DNA from: Phenylobacterium zucineum HLK1
GTDB taxonomy: Bacteria; Pseudomonadota; Alphaproteobacteria; Caulobacterales; Caulobacteraceae
Length of the DNA: 64,000 nucleotides
Assembly: GCF_000017265.1 (NCBI RefSeq)
Contig: NC_011144.1
Coordinates: 744,001-808,000, forward strand
Direction of reading: 5' to 3'
The position numbers were made by a program, and so were the translations under genes. The notes under the pieces were generated by a model. That model had not been told where the DNA came from and made no database searches. It was given only the letters and a program-made list of their open reading frames with translations. Shown here piece after piece: positions 49,670 to 59,382 of the stretch; within the stretch, counting starts at the first letter, position 1, and every line of letters begins with the position of its first letter.

Positions 49670-50649
49670 CATTTCCAGTCGTAGGCGAGCAGCAGGGTGC
49701 GCTGGCCGGTGGGCCGGCCGTCGTAGAAGCCGAAGTTGTCGTCCGAGACGAGATAGAACCGCACCCCGCCGCCGGGCCGCGGAACGGCCGCCAGCCCCTC
49801 CAGATTGTCCACGGTCAGCGGGCGGCGGATCTCGAGCGAATCCACGGTCCGGCCCGCGGCGTCCGTCAGGCGCAGCCGCACCACGTTGCCGGTCAGCGGC
49901 GAGAAGCTGCGGAAGAGGTAGGCGCGGCCGCCGCCGGGCAGGGCGTCCATCGCCACCAGCTCCGAGCCCTCCAGCGCCACCCGTCCGTCGGGGACGCAGG
50001 CGGCCGAGAGCCGGCAGAGGAAGAGCTCGCCCGTGGCCTCCAGGCCCACCCGGTAGGCGTCGGCGGCGACCTCGGGCGCGGCGATGGCCGCCTCCATGCC
50101 CTTGTTGTCGCGATAGGCGGTCTGCGGCGGGGGCGCGGGGCGGGGCGGGCCGCCGCCCGGCGGGAAGGCCAGGACCCGGTCGTGCTGCTCGAAGGCGACC
50201 ACCAGGGTCCCGTCCGCCAGCACCGCGAACGCCTCGGAATCGTATTCCCTGGGGCCGCCGGCGAAGAGGTCGGCGCCCGCCGGGTCCTTCAGGGCGGAGA
50301 GCTGGGCGTCGGCGAGGCCCGCCAGGCTGCCCTCGGCGTCGAGGACGATCCGGGCCCGCAGCAGGTCGGCCTGATCGCCGAGCGCGGCGAGCCGGCCGTC
50401 GGGCGTGACCTTCAGGTCCGAGAGCCCGCCCAGGCGCGAGGTCTGGGCCGAGGACAGCACGAGCCCGCCGGCGTAGACGAAGTTGCCGATCCGGCTGCGA
50501 TCGGGCGCGGTGGGATCCATCGGCACGGGCTGGGCCTCGATGGCGATGGCCGCGCCCACGGGGACCGGCGCCGGCGGCAGGCGCGGCGGCGCGGCGGGAA
50601 CGCAGGCCGCCAGGAGGAGAGCGAGGCCCGCCCCCAGGGCGCGCCTCAA
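49669..50649 (-). CDS. Lipoprotein with phytase-like esterase domain
   Basis: A 326-residue protein. The N-terminus [20 protein letters not shown] is a lipoprotein signal with lipobox LAAC. The rest matches the esterase-like-activity-of-phytase beta-propeller type: [21 protein letters not shown]-like [36 protein letters not shown] and [14 protein letters not shown]. The start is TTG 50649, overlapping the cobT stop (TTGA). The substrate is unknown. Confidence 0.82.
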   Translation of the reverse strand: MRRALGAGLALLLAACVPAAPPRLPPAPVPVGAAIAIEAQPVPMDPTAPDRSRIGNFVYAGGLVLSSAQTSRLGGLSDLKVTPDGRLAALGDQADLLRARIVLDAEGSLAGLADAQLSALKDPAGADLFAGGPREYDSEAFAVLADGTLVVAFEQHDRVLAFPPGGGPPRPAPPPQTAYRDNKGMEAAIAAPEVAADAYRVGLEATGELFLCRLSAACVPDGRVALEGSELVAMDALPGGGRAYLFRSFSPLTGNVVRLRLTDAAGRTVDSLEIRRPLTVDNLEGLAAVPRPGGGVRFYLVSDDNFGFYDGRPTGQRTLLLAYDWK

Positions 50650-52595
50650 GCGGTGGCCCTCCGCACTTCCTTGAACGTGGACCGGCGCTGCGGCCCCTGC
50701 GGGCCCTGGGTGTTCGGCGGCGGCTGCAGCAGGCCCGCGGTCTTGCGGGTCATCAGCCGGGGCTCCTCCTCGAACAGCTCGGCGAGCTGCTCGACCATGG
50801 CGCCGGCCAGCTGCTCGACGTCCACGATGGTGACGGCGCGGCGGTAGTAGCGGGTCACGTCGTGGCCGATGCCGATGGCGATGAGCTGCACCGGGCTCTT
50901 GGTCTCGATCTCGGTGATCACCTCGCGCAGGTGCCGCTCGAGGTAGTGGCCCGAGTTCACCGACAGGGTGGAATCGTCCACCGGCGCGCCGTCCGAGATC
51001 ACCACCAGGATGCGCCGCTGCTCGGGCCGGCCGATCAGGCGCTGGTGCGCCCACATCAGGGCCTCGCCGTCGATGTTCTCCTTCAGCAGCCCCTCGCGCA
51101 TCATCAGGCCGAGGTTGCGGCGGGCGCGCCGCCATGGCGCGTCGGCGGCCTTGTAGATGATGTGACGGAGGTCGTTCAGCCGGCCGGGCTGCGGCGGCTT
51201 GCCGGCCTTCAGCCAGTCCTCGCGGCTGGAGCCGCCCTTCCAGGCCCGTGTGGTGAAGCCGAGGATCTCGGTCTTCACGCCGCAGCGCTCCAGCGTGCGG
51301 GCCAGGATGTCGGCGCAGACCGCCGCCACCATGATCGGCCGCCCGCGCATCGAGCCGGAATTGTCGATCAGGATGGTGACCACCGTGTCGCGGAACTCGG
51401 TGTCCTCCTCCTGCTTGAAGGAGAGCGGCGCGGTGGGGTCGATGATCACCCGCGTCAGCCGCGCGACGTCGAGGACCCCTTCCTCCAGGTCGAAGGTCCA
51501 GGAGCGGTTCTGCTGGGCCAGCAGCTTGCGCTGCAGGCGGTTCGCCAGGCGCGAGACCACGTTGGAGACAGAGGCGAGCTGCTGGTCGAGGTAGGCCCGC
51601 AGCCGGGTCAGCTCCTCGGCGTCGCACAGCTCCTCGGCGGCGACGATCTCGTCGTGGGCGGTGGTGAAGACCTTGTAGGTGACGGCCCGGGCGTCGCCCG
51701 AGGCGTCGGGACGCGCCGGCTGGTCGCCTTCGCCCATCTCGGGCGGCTCCTCGGCGTCCTCGGCGTTGGGGTCCTCCTCGGCCTCCATCAGCTGGCTGTC
51801 GGCGTCGTCGGCCTCGCGGTGCGTGGACTCGTCCTCGTCCATCGCGGTCTGCTGCGGCGACTGGCTCTCGCCTTCGCCCTCGTCCTGGTCCTCGGAGGGC
51901 TGGGCCTCGCCCTCCTCCTCGCCTTCCTCCTCCTGCTGGTCCTGCTCGGGCGCGTCCGACAGGTCCTCGCCCATGGAGAGGTCGCGGATGATGGTGCGGG
52001 CGATGCGGGCGAACGCGTTCTGGTCGTCCAGCGCCCCGGTCAGCTTGTCGAGGTCGGCCCCGGCCTTGGCCTCGATGTCGGCGCGGAACAGGTCGACCAG
52101 CGGCTTGGCCGTTGGCGGCGGCGGCTCGCCGGTCAGGCGCTCGCGCGCCATCAGGGCCACCACCTCGGCGAGCGGCGGATTGGCCACCGCCTCGGCCTCG
52201 TTGAACAGCCGGCGCGACCAGGCCTGGTCCATCACGGCCTTCAGGTTCTCGCGCACCCCGCCCATGGCGTTGGCGCCGATCGCCTCGATGCGCGCCTGCT
52301 CCAGGCTGTCGTAGATCGGCTGGCCCTGGGCCGACTGCGGCCGCGACCGGGCGTGGGTGGCGGCGTCGTGGTGGGCGATCTTCAGGGCCATCTGGTCGGC
52401 CAGGCCGCGGATGCGGGCGGCGTCCTGGGGCGTCAGGTCCCGCGGCGGATGCGGCAGGACGGCCCGGTTGCCCGACAGCTGCGGGCCCTCGCCCGAATAG
52501 ACGATCTCCAGGTCCGGGGTCTCGGCCAGCGAGCGGGCGGCGTGCGCCAGCGCACGCTTGAAGGGCTCGAGGGGGCTTTCCGGGTTCTTCGCCAT
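50646..52595 (-). CDS. cobT: Aerobic cobaltochelatase subunit CobT
   Basis: With CobS and CobN inserts cobalt into hydrogenobyrinate a,c-diamide in aerobic cobalamin synthesis. It has 649 residues (family about 630). The middle is a long acidic, low-complexity stretch (about 205-285) and the C-terminal third is a von Willebrand A domain with the MIDAS motif [15 protein letters not shown]. Start ATG 52595. CobS lies about 1.6 kb further on, separated by a DUF1328 gene and a hydrolase gene. Confidence 0.95.
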   Translation of the reverse strand: MAKNPESPLEPFKRALAHAARSLAETPDLEIVYSGEGPQLSGNRAVLPHPPRDLTPQDAARIRGLADQMALKIAHHDAATHARSRPQSAQGQPIYDSLEQARIEAIGANAMGGVRENLKAVMDQAWSRRLFNEAEAVANPPLAEVVALMARERLTGEPPPPTAKPLVDLFRADIEAKAGADLDKLTGALDDQNAFARIARTIIRDLSMGEDLSDAPEQDQQEEEGEEEGEAQPSEDQDEGEGESQSPQQTAMDEDESTHREADDADSQLMEAEEDPNAEDAEEPPEMGEGDQPARPDASGDARAVTYKVFTTAHDEIVAAEELCDAEELTRLRAYLDQQLASVSNVVSRLANRLQRKLLAQQNRSWTFDLEEGVLDVARLTRVIIDPTAPLSFKQEEDTEFRDTVVTILIDNSGSMRGRPIMVAAVCADILARTLERCGVKTEILGFTTRAWKGGSSREDWLKAGKPPQPGRLNDLRHIIYKAADAPWRRARRNLGLMMREGLLKENIDGEALMWAHQRLIGRPEQRRILVVISDGAPVDDSTLSVNSGHYLERHLREVITEIETKSPVQLIAIGIGHDVTRYYRRAVTIVDVEQLAGAMVEQLAELFEEEPRLMTRKTAGLLQPPPNTQGPQGPQRRSTFKEVRRATA

Positions 52596-52736
52596 CGCGT
52601 CCGTCTTAGATCAGGGCTGACCCGACGGGAAACAAGGAAGTGGCGTGCGAGGGGCCGGGGAAACTGGAACCCTCACGGCCAAGCCGGGTTGATGTGGCGA
52701 GCCCGCTTGGTGGCTCAGGTCAGAGGAGAGGACGCC

Positions 52737-52913
52737 ATGCTGAAATGGGCTCTGATCTTCGCGGTCGTCGCCATCGTGGCGGCGGCGCTGGGCTTCGGCG
52801 GCATCGCCGGCGCTGCGGCGGGCATCGCGAAGTTCCTGTTCTTCCTGTTCGTGGCCGGCTTCGTGATCTTCCTCGTGCTGGGCCTGATGGCCGGGCGCAA
52901 GTTGACGCGCTAG
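52737..52913 (+). CDS. DUF1328 small membrane protein
   Basis: A 58-residue protein with two hydrophobic helices ([20 protein letters not shown], then [19 protein letters not shown]), matching the YtjA/DUF1328 family. AGAGGAGAGG precedes the ATG. Function unknown; family members are often stress-induced. Confidence 0.88.
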   Translation: MLKWALIFAVVAIVAAALGFGGIAGAAAGIAKFLFFLFVAGFVIFLVLGLMAGRKLTR

Positions 52914-52937
52914 CGACGCGACACGTTCCGAAGACGG

Positions 52938-52970
52938 CGCGCCCGCCCTCCGGCCGGAGGGCGGGCGCTT
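52938..52970. terminator. Hairpin terminator between DUF1328 and DUF3089 genes
   Basis: CGCCCGCCCTCC-GGCC-GGAGGGCGGGCG, a perfect 12-bp stem with a 4-base loop, then CTTCGCG. Located between convergent genes, so it may serve both. Confidence 0.7.
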
Positions 52971-52974
52971 CGCG

Positions 52975-54177
52975 TTAGCGGGCCTTGGCCAGGTAGGCCT
53001 TGGACTGCTGACCGACGACGTCCACCAGGTTGCCCATGGCGATGTTCACGTCGATCAGGTGCAGGCCCCAGTCGGCCAGGACCTGCCCGCCGTTGACCAC
53101 GTCGCCGTTGATCACGTCGGTGCGCGGATCGGCCGGATCGGCGTGGATCTTCGCCGAGAGGTAGTTGAAGCCGTCCTTCGATACGCACTCGCCGGTGATC
53201 AGGCCAGGCAGGGCCACGAAGGGCGTTTCTGGGTTGGACTTGCCCTTCACCCACTCGGGCGTCGGCTGGGAGGCGGCGGCGATGTTGGCGTTGTTCGACA
53301 GATAGGCCTTCAGCTCGCCCGTGCCGCCGCCCAGGGCGGCGGGGTTGGTGCAGGCGGCTTCCATGCCCGGCTGCGGGACCTTGCCGAAGCGGCTGCCGGC
53401 GGGCGGCGGGGCGTCCGCGCGGAAGGTCACGAAGCTGATCGCGCAGCCGGTCTGGCTCGCCGACTTGCAGAGCGGGATGGTCTTGAACTGGCCGACGTCC
53501 TTGCCGGCCTCGACCGGCAGGTTCGAGCCCAGGATCAGCGCCGAGACGAGCTGCTTCTGGACGGGCTTGCCCTCGACCTCGGCGGGGATCATCCGCTGGA
53601 GCACGCCCGAGCCCTGCGAATGGCCGATCAGCACGACGCCGCGGCCCTTGTTCTCGTGCGTCAGGTAGTGGTTCCAGGCGTCCACCACGTCCTGGTAGCC
53701 GACCTGGCGGGCGGAGGGATCGGTGGAGCCCGGCAAGGGCTGGCCCAGCATCATCGAGCGCAGGGCCGCCAGGGTGAACTGCCGGTACATCGGCGCATAG
53801 ATGCGGCACTTCGAACCGAAGCGGGCGAGCTGCTGCTTCACGACGTTGAGCTCGGCGGGGTCGGCCTTCAGGTCCGAGGTCACGCCCGGATCGGTCGAGA
53901 CCGTCGGATAGACGTAGAAGCAGTCGATGGGGGCCTTCGGATCGGCCTTGAAGGTCTCGATGGTGCTCGACCCGTCCGCCTTGATCACCGTCGTGGTCAG
54001 GTCCACCGCGCAGGCGTCGTTCGCCTTGCCGGGGAAGCACAGCCAGTTGGCCTTGTCGGCGTAGTCGGTGCGGGCCGGCTCGGCGGCCTGAGCGGCCTGA
54101 GCGGTCTGGGCCTGCGCCGCGCCTGCGGCCAGCAGCCCCATGCCAAGCGCGGCGGCGCTCGCAAGCGTCCTGATCAT
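52975..54177 (-). CDS. DUF3089 alpha/beta-hydrolase, secreted
   Basis: A 400-residue protein with a signal peptide (LASAAALGMGLLAAGAAQAQ, cleavage near AQA). The hydrolase nucleophile elbow is VVLIGHSQGSGVL; the DUF3089 core begins YADKANWLCFPGKANDAC and FYVYPTVSTDPG. The catalytic acid and His are not assigned with certainty; a candidate His lies in DWGLHLIDVNI. A lipase/esterase-like role is inferred. Sits between cobS and cobT on the same strand. Confidence 0.88.
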   Translation of the reverse strand: MIRTLASAAALGMGLLAAGAAQAQTAQAAQAAEPARTDYADKANWLCFPGKANDACAVDLTTTVIKADGSSTIETFKADPKAPIDCFYVYPTVSTDPGVTSDLKADPAELNVVKQQLARFGSKCRIYAPMYRQFTLAALRSMMLGQPLPGSTDPSARQVGYQDVVDAWNHYLTHENKGRGVVLIGHSQGSGVLQRMIPAEVEGKPVQKQLVSALILGSNLPVEAGKDVGQFKTIPLCKSASQTGCAISFVTFRADAPPPAGSRFGKVPQPGMEAACTNPAALGGGTGELKAYLSNNANIAAASQPTPEWVKGKSNPETPFVALPGLITGECVSKDGFNYLSAKIHADPADPRTDVINGDVVNGGQVLADWGLHLIDVNIAMGNLVDVVGQQSKAYLAKAR

Positions 54178-54251
54178 CGGAAGTCCTCCCCGGTCGTTTT
54201 TCGAAAACCGGGTTTGATGATGGCGGCGCGGAGGGCCGCCGTCCAGCGGCC

Positions 54252-55253
54252 TTAGGCCACCCGCACCCGGGCGGTGCTTTCCGGCAGGTCCTGGCCGAAG
54301 GCGCGCTGGAAGAACTCGGCGACGGTGCCGCGCTCCAGCTCGTCGCACTTGTTCAGGAAGGTCATGCGGAAGGCCAGGGCGATGTCGCCGCCGAAGATCT
54401 CGGCGTTCTGGGCCCAGGTGATCACCGTACGCGGGCTCATGACCGTCGAGATGTCGCCGTTCATGAAGGCGTTCCGGGTCATGTCGGCCACGCGCACCAT
54501 GGCCGCGATGGTCCGCTTGCCCTCGGGCGTGTCGTAGGCGGGCGCCTTGGCCAGCACGATGGCCGCCTCGACGTCGTGGCTCAGGTAGTTGAGCGTGGTG
54601 ACGATGGACCAGCGGTCCATCTGCGCCTGATTGATCTGCTGGGTGCCGTGGTAGAGGCCGGTGGTGTCGCCCAGGCCGATGGTGTTGGTCGTCGAGAACA
54701 GCCGGAAGTAGGGGTTCGAGCGGATCACCCGGTTCTGGTCGAGCAGGGTGAGCTTGCCCGCGGCCTCCAGCACCCGCTGGATCACGAACATCACGTCCGG
54801 CCGGCCGGCGTCGTACTCGTCGAACACCAGGGCGATGGGCCGCTGAATGGCCCAGGGCAGGATGCCCTCGCGGAACTCGGTGACCTGCTTGCCTTCCTTC
54901 AGGACGATGGCGTCCTTGCCGACCAGGTCGATCCGGCTGATGTGGCTGTCGAGGTTGACCCGGATCATCGGCCAGTTGAGCCGCGCGGCCACCTGCTCGA
55001 TGTGGGTGGACTTGCCGGTGCCGTGATAGCCCTGGACCATGACGCGGCGATCGAAGGCGAAGCCCGCCAGGATCGCTCGGGTGGTCTCGGGGTCGAACTT
55101 GTAGGCCGGATCGACGTCGGGGACGTGCGGGTCGCGCTCGGAGAACGCGGGGACCTTCATGTCGAAGTCCACGCCGAAGGTCTCGCGGGCGTCGACCTCC
55201 TTGTCCGGGACCAGGGAGATCAGCTTGTCTTCGGTGGTGTCGAAAGCGGCCAT
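54252..55253 (-). CDS. cobS: Aerobic cobaltochelatase subunit CobS
   Basis: AAA+ ATPase partner of CobT. It has 333 residues (family about 330). Walker [19 protein letters not shown], Walker [17 protein letters not shown], sensor [19 protein letters not shown]. The N-terminal segment [20 protein letters not shown] is characteristic of CobS. Start ATG 55253. Confidence 0.96.
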   Translation of the reverse strand: MAAFDTTEDKLISLVPDKEVDARETFGVDFDMKVPAFSERDPHVPDVDPAYKFDPETTRAILAGFAFDRRVMVQGYHGTGKSTHIEQVAARLNWPMIRVNLDSHISRIDLVGKDAIVLKEGKQVTEFREGILPWAIQRPIALVFDEYDAGRPDVMFVIQRVLEAAGKLTLLDQNRVIRSNPYFRLFSTTNTIGLGDTTGLYHGTQQINQAQMDRWSIVTTLNYLSHDVEAAIVLAKAPAYDTPEGKRTIAAMVRVADMTRNAFMNGDISTVMSPRTVITWAQNAEIFGGDIALAFRMTFLNKCDELERGTVAEFFQRAFGQDLPESTARVRVA

Positions 55254-55355
55254 GGCGGGTCCGGATTACAGGCTTGCCGGGGCGGAAGCAAACGGGTGTT
55301 TCTAGAGCAGGCGCGCCCGCGAAGAGGCGCCGACGCAAACGGGAGGAACGACGAC

Positions 55356-55748
55356 ATGGACGCCAACGAAGCGGTCATCCGCGACTTCATCGAAGCCTGG
55401 TCGCGCCTCGATCCCGAGGAACTGGCCGGCTTCTTCGCCGAGGACGGCGTCTATCACAACATGCCCACGGGCCCCGTGAAGGGCCGCGAGCAGGTGAAGG
55501 CCTTCATCGCGGGCTTCGTCCGCGGCTGGACGGCGACCGAATGGGACCTCCTGAACATCGTCGCGCGGGGCGATGTGGTGATCGCCGAGCGCCTGGACCG
55601 GACGAAGGTCGGCGAGACGCCCATCGACCTGCCCTGCTGCGGCGTATTTGAGATGGAGGGCGGCAAGATCAAGGTCTGGCGCGACTACTTCGACCTCTCC
55701 ACCTACATCAAGGCGCTGCAGCCCCCGACCGCGGGAGCGGCGGCATGA
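55356..55748 (+). CDS. SnoaL-like / limonene-1,2-epoxide hydrolase family protein
   Basis: A 130-residue cone-shaped alpha+beta barrel protein: IRDFIEAWSRLDPEELAGFF, GVYHNMPTGPVKGREQV, VVIAERLDRTKV and KIKVWRDYFDL. The Arg and Asp in ERLD-R and WRDYFD match the Asp-Arg-Asp catalytic set of limonene-1,2-epoxide hydrolases, though substrate identity is open. GGGAGGAACG precedes the ATG. Overlaps the TauD gene (ATGA), implying a joint catabolic function. Confidence 0.82.
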   Translation: MDANEAVIRDFIEAWSRLDPEELAGFFAEDGVYHNMPTGPVKGREQVKAFIAGFVRGWTATEWDLLNIVARGDVVIAERLDRTKVGETPIDLPCCGVFEMEGGKIKVWRDYFDLSTYIKALQPPTAGAAA

Positions 55749-56605
55749 CCGCCGCCGTGCGCGAGATCGAGGTCCGGCCGCAGCCGACCGGCTTCGGGGC
55801 CGAGGTGCGCGGGCTCGACCTGTCGAGGCCCCTGCCGCCGGGCGTGCTCGAGCAGGTGAAGGCCGCCTGGGCCCGGCACGCGGTCCTGGCCTTTCCCAAC
55901 CAGCCGCTGAGCCTGGACGCGCTCGAGGCCTTCACCCTGCAGATCGGGCCGTTCGGCGAGGATCCCTTCATCAAGCCGATGCCGGGCCATCCGAACGTGC
56001 TGGAGTTGCGCCGCGAGCCGGACGAGAAGGCGACCAACTTCGGGGCCGGCTGGCATTCGGACTGGAGCTTCCAGGCGCGCCCGCCGGCCGCCACCATCCT
56101 GCGCTCGGAGATCGTGCCCCCGGTCGGCGGCGACACGCTCTTCTGCGACGGGGCGCGGGCCTACGAGGCGCTTTCGCCGACCTTCCAGCGGATGCTGGAG
56201 GGCCTGCGCGCGGTCCACTCGGCGACCCGCGCCTATGGGACCAAGGGCGTCTTCGCCCGCGAGACCGAGAAGCGGACGATGGAGATCATCGTCTCGCCCG
56301 AGGCGGACGCGAGCCTGACCCATCCGCTGGTCCGCACCCATCCGGTGACCGGCCGCAAGGCGCTCTACGTTTCGCCGGTCTACACGACAGGGATCGAGGG
56401 GCTGACGGTCGAGGAGAGCCAGGCGATCCTGGGCTTCCTGTTCGCGCACATGACCAAGGAGGCGTTCGTCTACCGCCACAAATGGCGGCCGGGCATGGTG
56501 CTGATGTGGGACAACCGCTGCACCGCCCACTTCGCCGAAGGCGGCTACGACGGCCACCTGCGGGTGATGCACCGCACCACGGTGGCCGGCGAGGTTCCGG
56601 TCTGA
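55745..56605 (+). CDS. TauD/TfdA-family Fe(II)/2-oxoglutarate dioxygenase
   Basis: A 286-residue non-heme iron enzyme. The 2-His-1-Asp facial triad is visible as GWHSDWSF (H-x-D) and distal His in WDNRCTAHFAEGG or nearby, with the 2-oxoglutarate-binding Arg in LRVMHRTTVAGE. NFGAGWHSDWSF is typical of TauD/TfdA. The substrate is unknown (sulfonate, carnitine-like or aromatic ether). Coupled to the epoxide-hydrolase-like gene. Confidence 0.9.
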   Translation: MTAAVREIEVRPQPTGFGAEVRGLDLSRPLPPGVLEQVKAAWARHAVLAFPNQPLSLDALEAFTLQIGPFGEDPFIKPMPGHPNVLELRREPDEKATNFGAGWHSDWSFQARPPAATILRSEIVPPVGGDTLFCDGARAYEALSPTFQRMLEGLRAVHSATRAYGTKGVFARETEKRTMEIIVSPEADASLTHPLVRTHPVTGRKALYVSPVYTTGIEGLTVEESQAILGFLFAHMTKEAFVYRHKWRPGMVLMWDNRCTAHFAEGGYDGHLRVMHRTTVAGEVPV

Positions 56606-56639
56606 ACGCCGTCCACATCATGGCGAGCGGCCATCCGGA

Positions 56640-56735
56640 GACGCAGGCCTGGAGGGGTTCGCGCGGACCGCCGCCCTTCCTCCAAGTGACGGTGCATCTG
56701 GATGGCCGGGACAGGCCCGGCCATGACGAGGACGT
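56640..56735. repeat. Intergenic palindromic repeat element, also a hairpin terminator
   Basis: Core ATGGCCGGG-ACAGG-CCCGGCCAT (56702-56724), a perfect 9-bp stem followed by GACGAGGA. This pattern resembles dispersed palindromic elements of alphaproteobacterial genomes that can be mistaken for coding sequence. It lies between convergent genes, so it could end both transcripts. No second copy is in this window. Confidence 0.55.
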
Positions 56736-58015
56736 CAGTCCGCGTGCCGCACCTTGGTGGGGACGAGGCCGGCGAGGCTCAGGATCGCGGCGGCGGCCAG
56801 GTAGAAGCCGACCGGAAAGAGCCCGCCGCGGTCCGCCAGGATCTGGGCGACCATGGGCGCCATGCCCCCGCCGATGATGCCGCCGATGTTGAAGGCGATC
56901 GACGCGCCGGTGTAGCGCACGCGCGGCGGGAACAGGCTGGGCAGGTAGGCCCCGAGCGGGCCGTAGACGAAGCCCATCGCCAGCAGCGCCAGCGACAGCC
57001 ACAGCCAGATCAAGAACAGCGAGCCCGAGCCCATCAGGGCGCCCATCAGCGCGCCGATCAAGATGGTCATGACGCAGCCGGCCATCAGCACCCGGCGCGG
57101 GTTGGCCGCGTCCGACCACCAGCCGGCGGCCACGATCCCGCCGGCGAGGAACAGGATGGCGACGAGCTGCACCCCCAGGAACGCCTCGCGGCTGTAGCCC
57201 AGGGTCGTGGTGCCGTAGCCGAGCGCGAACGCCGTCGCGAGGTAGAAGATGGCGAAGCAGGCCACCACCGCGAAGGTGCCGCCCACCAGCGCCCCGGCGT
57301 GGCGGCGGAACACCTCGGCCATCGGCACATGCGCCGGCGGCGCCTCGGCCAGCGCCTTCTGGAACGCCGGGGTCTCGGTGAGCTTCAGCCGCACCCACAG
57401 GCCCAGGATCACCAGCACCGCGCTCAAGAGGAACGGCAGGCGCCAGCCCCAGGCGCGGAAGTCCTCGGGGCTGAGGAACAGGCCCAGCAGCAGGAACAGG
57501 CCGTTGGCGGCGATGAAGCCCACCGGCGCCCCGAGCTGGGGGAACATGCCGAAGCGGGCGCGCCAGCCGGGCGGGGCGTTCTCCACCGCCAGCAGCGCGG
57601 CCCCGCCCCACTCGCCGCCCAGGCCGAAGCCCTGGCCGAACCGCAGCAGGCACAGCAGCGCAGGGGCCACCCAGCCGACCATGGCGTAGGTCGGCAGGAA
57701 GGCGATCAGCAGGGTCGAGCCGCCCATGGTCAGCAGCGAGGCCACCAGGGTGGACTTGCGCCCGATCCGGTCGCCGAAGTGGCCGAAGAACGCCGCCCCC
57801 ACCGGCCGGGCGAAGAACGCCACGGCGAAGGTGGCGTAGGCGCTCATCAGCTGCGCCGAAGGGGATTCGCCGGGAAAGAACAGCGGCCCGAACACCAGCG
57901 AGGCGGCCGTGGCGTAGATGTAGAAGTCGTAGAACTCGACCGCCGTGCCGACCAGGCTGGCCGTCAGCACGCGCCGCGTCTCAGGCCCGCCCACGCCGGC
58001 TTCGGATGCGCTCAT
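56735..58015 (-). CDS. MFS transporter, metabolite:H+ symporter (MHS) type
   Basis: A 426-residue membrane protein with twelve hydrophobic segments. Signatures: AVEFYDFYIYATAASLVFGP in TM1, FARPVGAAFFGHFGDRIGRK (the MFS loop 2-3 motif in its MHS form) and RFGQGFGLGGEWGGAALL. This subgroup carries shikimate, proline/betaine, citrate and similar organic acids. Start ATG 58015. Converges on the TauD gene and diverges from the aminotransferase. Confidence 0.9.
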   Translation of the reverse strand: MSASEAGVGGPETRRVLTASLVGTAVEFYDFYIYATAASLVFGPLFFPGESPSAQLMSAYATFAVAFFARPVGAAFFGHFGDRIGRKSTLVASLLTMGGSTLLIAFLPTYAMVGWVAPALLCLLRFGQGFGLGGEWGGAALLAVENAPPGWRARFGMFPQLGAPVGFIAANGLFLLLGLFLSPEDFRAWGWRLPFLLSAVLVILGLWVRLKLTETPAFQKALAEAPPAHVPMAEVFRRHAGALVGGTFAVVACFAIFYLATAFALGYGTTTLGYSREAFLGVQLVAILFLAGGIVAAGWWSDAANPRRVLMAGCVMTILIGALMGALMGSGSLFLIWLWLSLALLAMGFVYGPLGAYLPSLFPPRVRYTGASIAFNIGGIIGGGMAPMVAQILADRGGLFPVGFYLAAAAILSLAGLVPTKVRHAD

Positions 58016-58107
58016 TCCAGGCTCCCCCTCTGGGCCCCGCATCGCGCCCCGGGGGCCGGCGGTCAAGCCGCATGGCGTTCGGCGCGGCGTTCGGCTACCC
58101 CAGCGTC

Positions 58108-59253
58108 ATGAGCGCGCAGATCGATCCCTTCTACGCCATCTCCATCAGCGGCCTGGCCCAGAAGCTGAAGGCCGAGGGCCGCCAGGTCATCCACATGGAG
58201 TTCGGCCAGCCCTCCACCGGCGCCCCCAAGGCCGCCATCGCCCGCGCCCATGAGGTGCTGGACACCGAGGCCATGGGCTACTGGGAAAGCGCGCCGCTGA
58301 AGGCGCGCATCTGCCGCCACTACGCCGAGACCTACGGCGTGACGGTCGAGCCGGTCCAGATCACCCTGACCTGCGGCGCCTCGCCGGCCCTGGTGCTGGC
58401 GCTGTCCTCGACGTTCAAGCCGGGCGACGTGATCGCCATGGCCCGCCCGGGCTACGTCGCCTACCGCAACACGGTGAAGGCGCTGCACATGGTCCCGCTC
58501 GAGATCGCCTGCGGGGCCGAGACGCGCTACCAGCTCACCGCCGAGCTGCTGGCCGGTCTCGACCCGGCCCCGGCCGGGGTGATCCTGGCCAGCCCCGCCA
58601 ACCCCACCGGCACCGTGATCCCGGGCGACGAGCTCGCCCGCATCGCCGAGGTGTGCCGGGCGCGCGGCATCCGCATCGTCTCGGACGAGATCTACCACGG
58701 CCTCAGCTACGCCGAGCCGACCCGTTCGATGCTGGAGTTCGAGCCCACCGCCATCGTCGTGAACAGCTTCTCGAAGTACTTCAGCATGGCCGGCTGGCGC
58801 CTGGGCTGGCTGCTGGTCCCGCGCGACGAGGCCGCCCGCGCCATCGCCTACATGGGCGCCCTGTTCCTGACCGCGCCGGCGCTGGCCCAGCACGCCGGCC
58901 TGGTGGCGATGGACTGCCGCGACGAGCTGGAGGGCCACGTCGCCACCTACCGCAGGAACCGCGAGCTCCTGCTGGAGGCCCTGCCGGCCCTCGGCCTGCA
59001 GAAGATCGCCCCGCCGGACGGCGCCTTCTACATCTGGGCCGACGTCGGCGCCCTGACCGACGACAGCCTGGCGTTCTGCAAGCGCCTGCTGCAGGACACG
59101 GGCGTGGCTACCGCGCCCGGCATCGACTTCGATCCCGTGGAAGGCCGCCGGTTCATCCGCATGAGCTTCGCCGTCTCCACGCCGGAGATCGAGGAGGCGA
59201 TCCGCCGGATGATCCCCTGGTTCGCCGAACGGCGGGGCGCGGCGGCGGCCTGA
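58108..59253 (+). CDS. Class I/II PLP-dependent aminotransferase
   Basis: A 381-residue AspC-like enzyme. ITLTCGASPALVLALSS, ASPANPTGTVIPGDEL, IVSDEIYHGLSY and the PLP lysine in VVNSFSKYFSMAGWRLGWLL, plus the substrate Arg in RRFIRMSFAVS. ATG 58108 is preferred; ATG 58072 would add 12 residues. The amino donor is not predictable. Confidence 0.92.
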   Translation: MSAQIDPFYAISISGLAQKLKAEGRQVIHMEFGQPSTGAPKAAIARAHEVLDTEAMGYWESAPLKARICRHYAETYGVTVEPVQITLTCGASPALVLALSSTFKPGDVIAMARPGYVAYRNTVKALHMVPLEIACGAETRYQLTAELLAGLDPAPAGVILASPANPTGTVIPGDELARIAEVCRARGIRIVSDEIYHGLSYAEPTRSMLEFEPTAIVVNSFSKYFSMAGWRLGWLLVPRDEAARAIAYMGALFLTAPALAQHAGLVAMDCRDELEGHVATYRRNRELLLEALPALGLQKIAPPDGAFYIWADVGALTDDSLAFCKRLLQDTGVATAPGIDFDPVEGRRFIRMSFAVSTPEIEEAIRRMIPWFAERRGAAAA

Positions 59254-59282
59254 TCCCGGGAGCAGAGACCCCGGATCGCGCC

Positions 59283-59296
59283 TTGATTTCGGTCAA
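59283..59296. promoter_or_regulatory. FNR-type box upstream of the globin-coupled receptor
   Basis: TTGATTTCGGTCAA, a perfect TTGA-N6-TCAA core. The centre is 41.5 bases before 59331, giving a leader of about 52 bases for the ATG at 59383. Confidence 0.6.
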
Positions 59297-59382
59297 GCTT
59301 GGCTGTGGCGCATGGCCGCAGCGGGCGGCAAGGCGGCGTTAACGGACGGCCGGCTCTTAAGACCTCACAACAAGTGGGGTTT

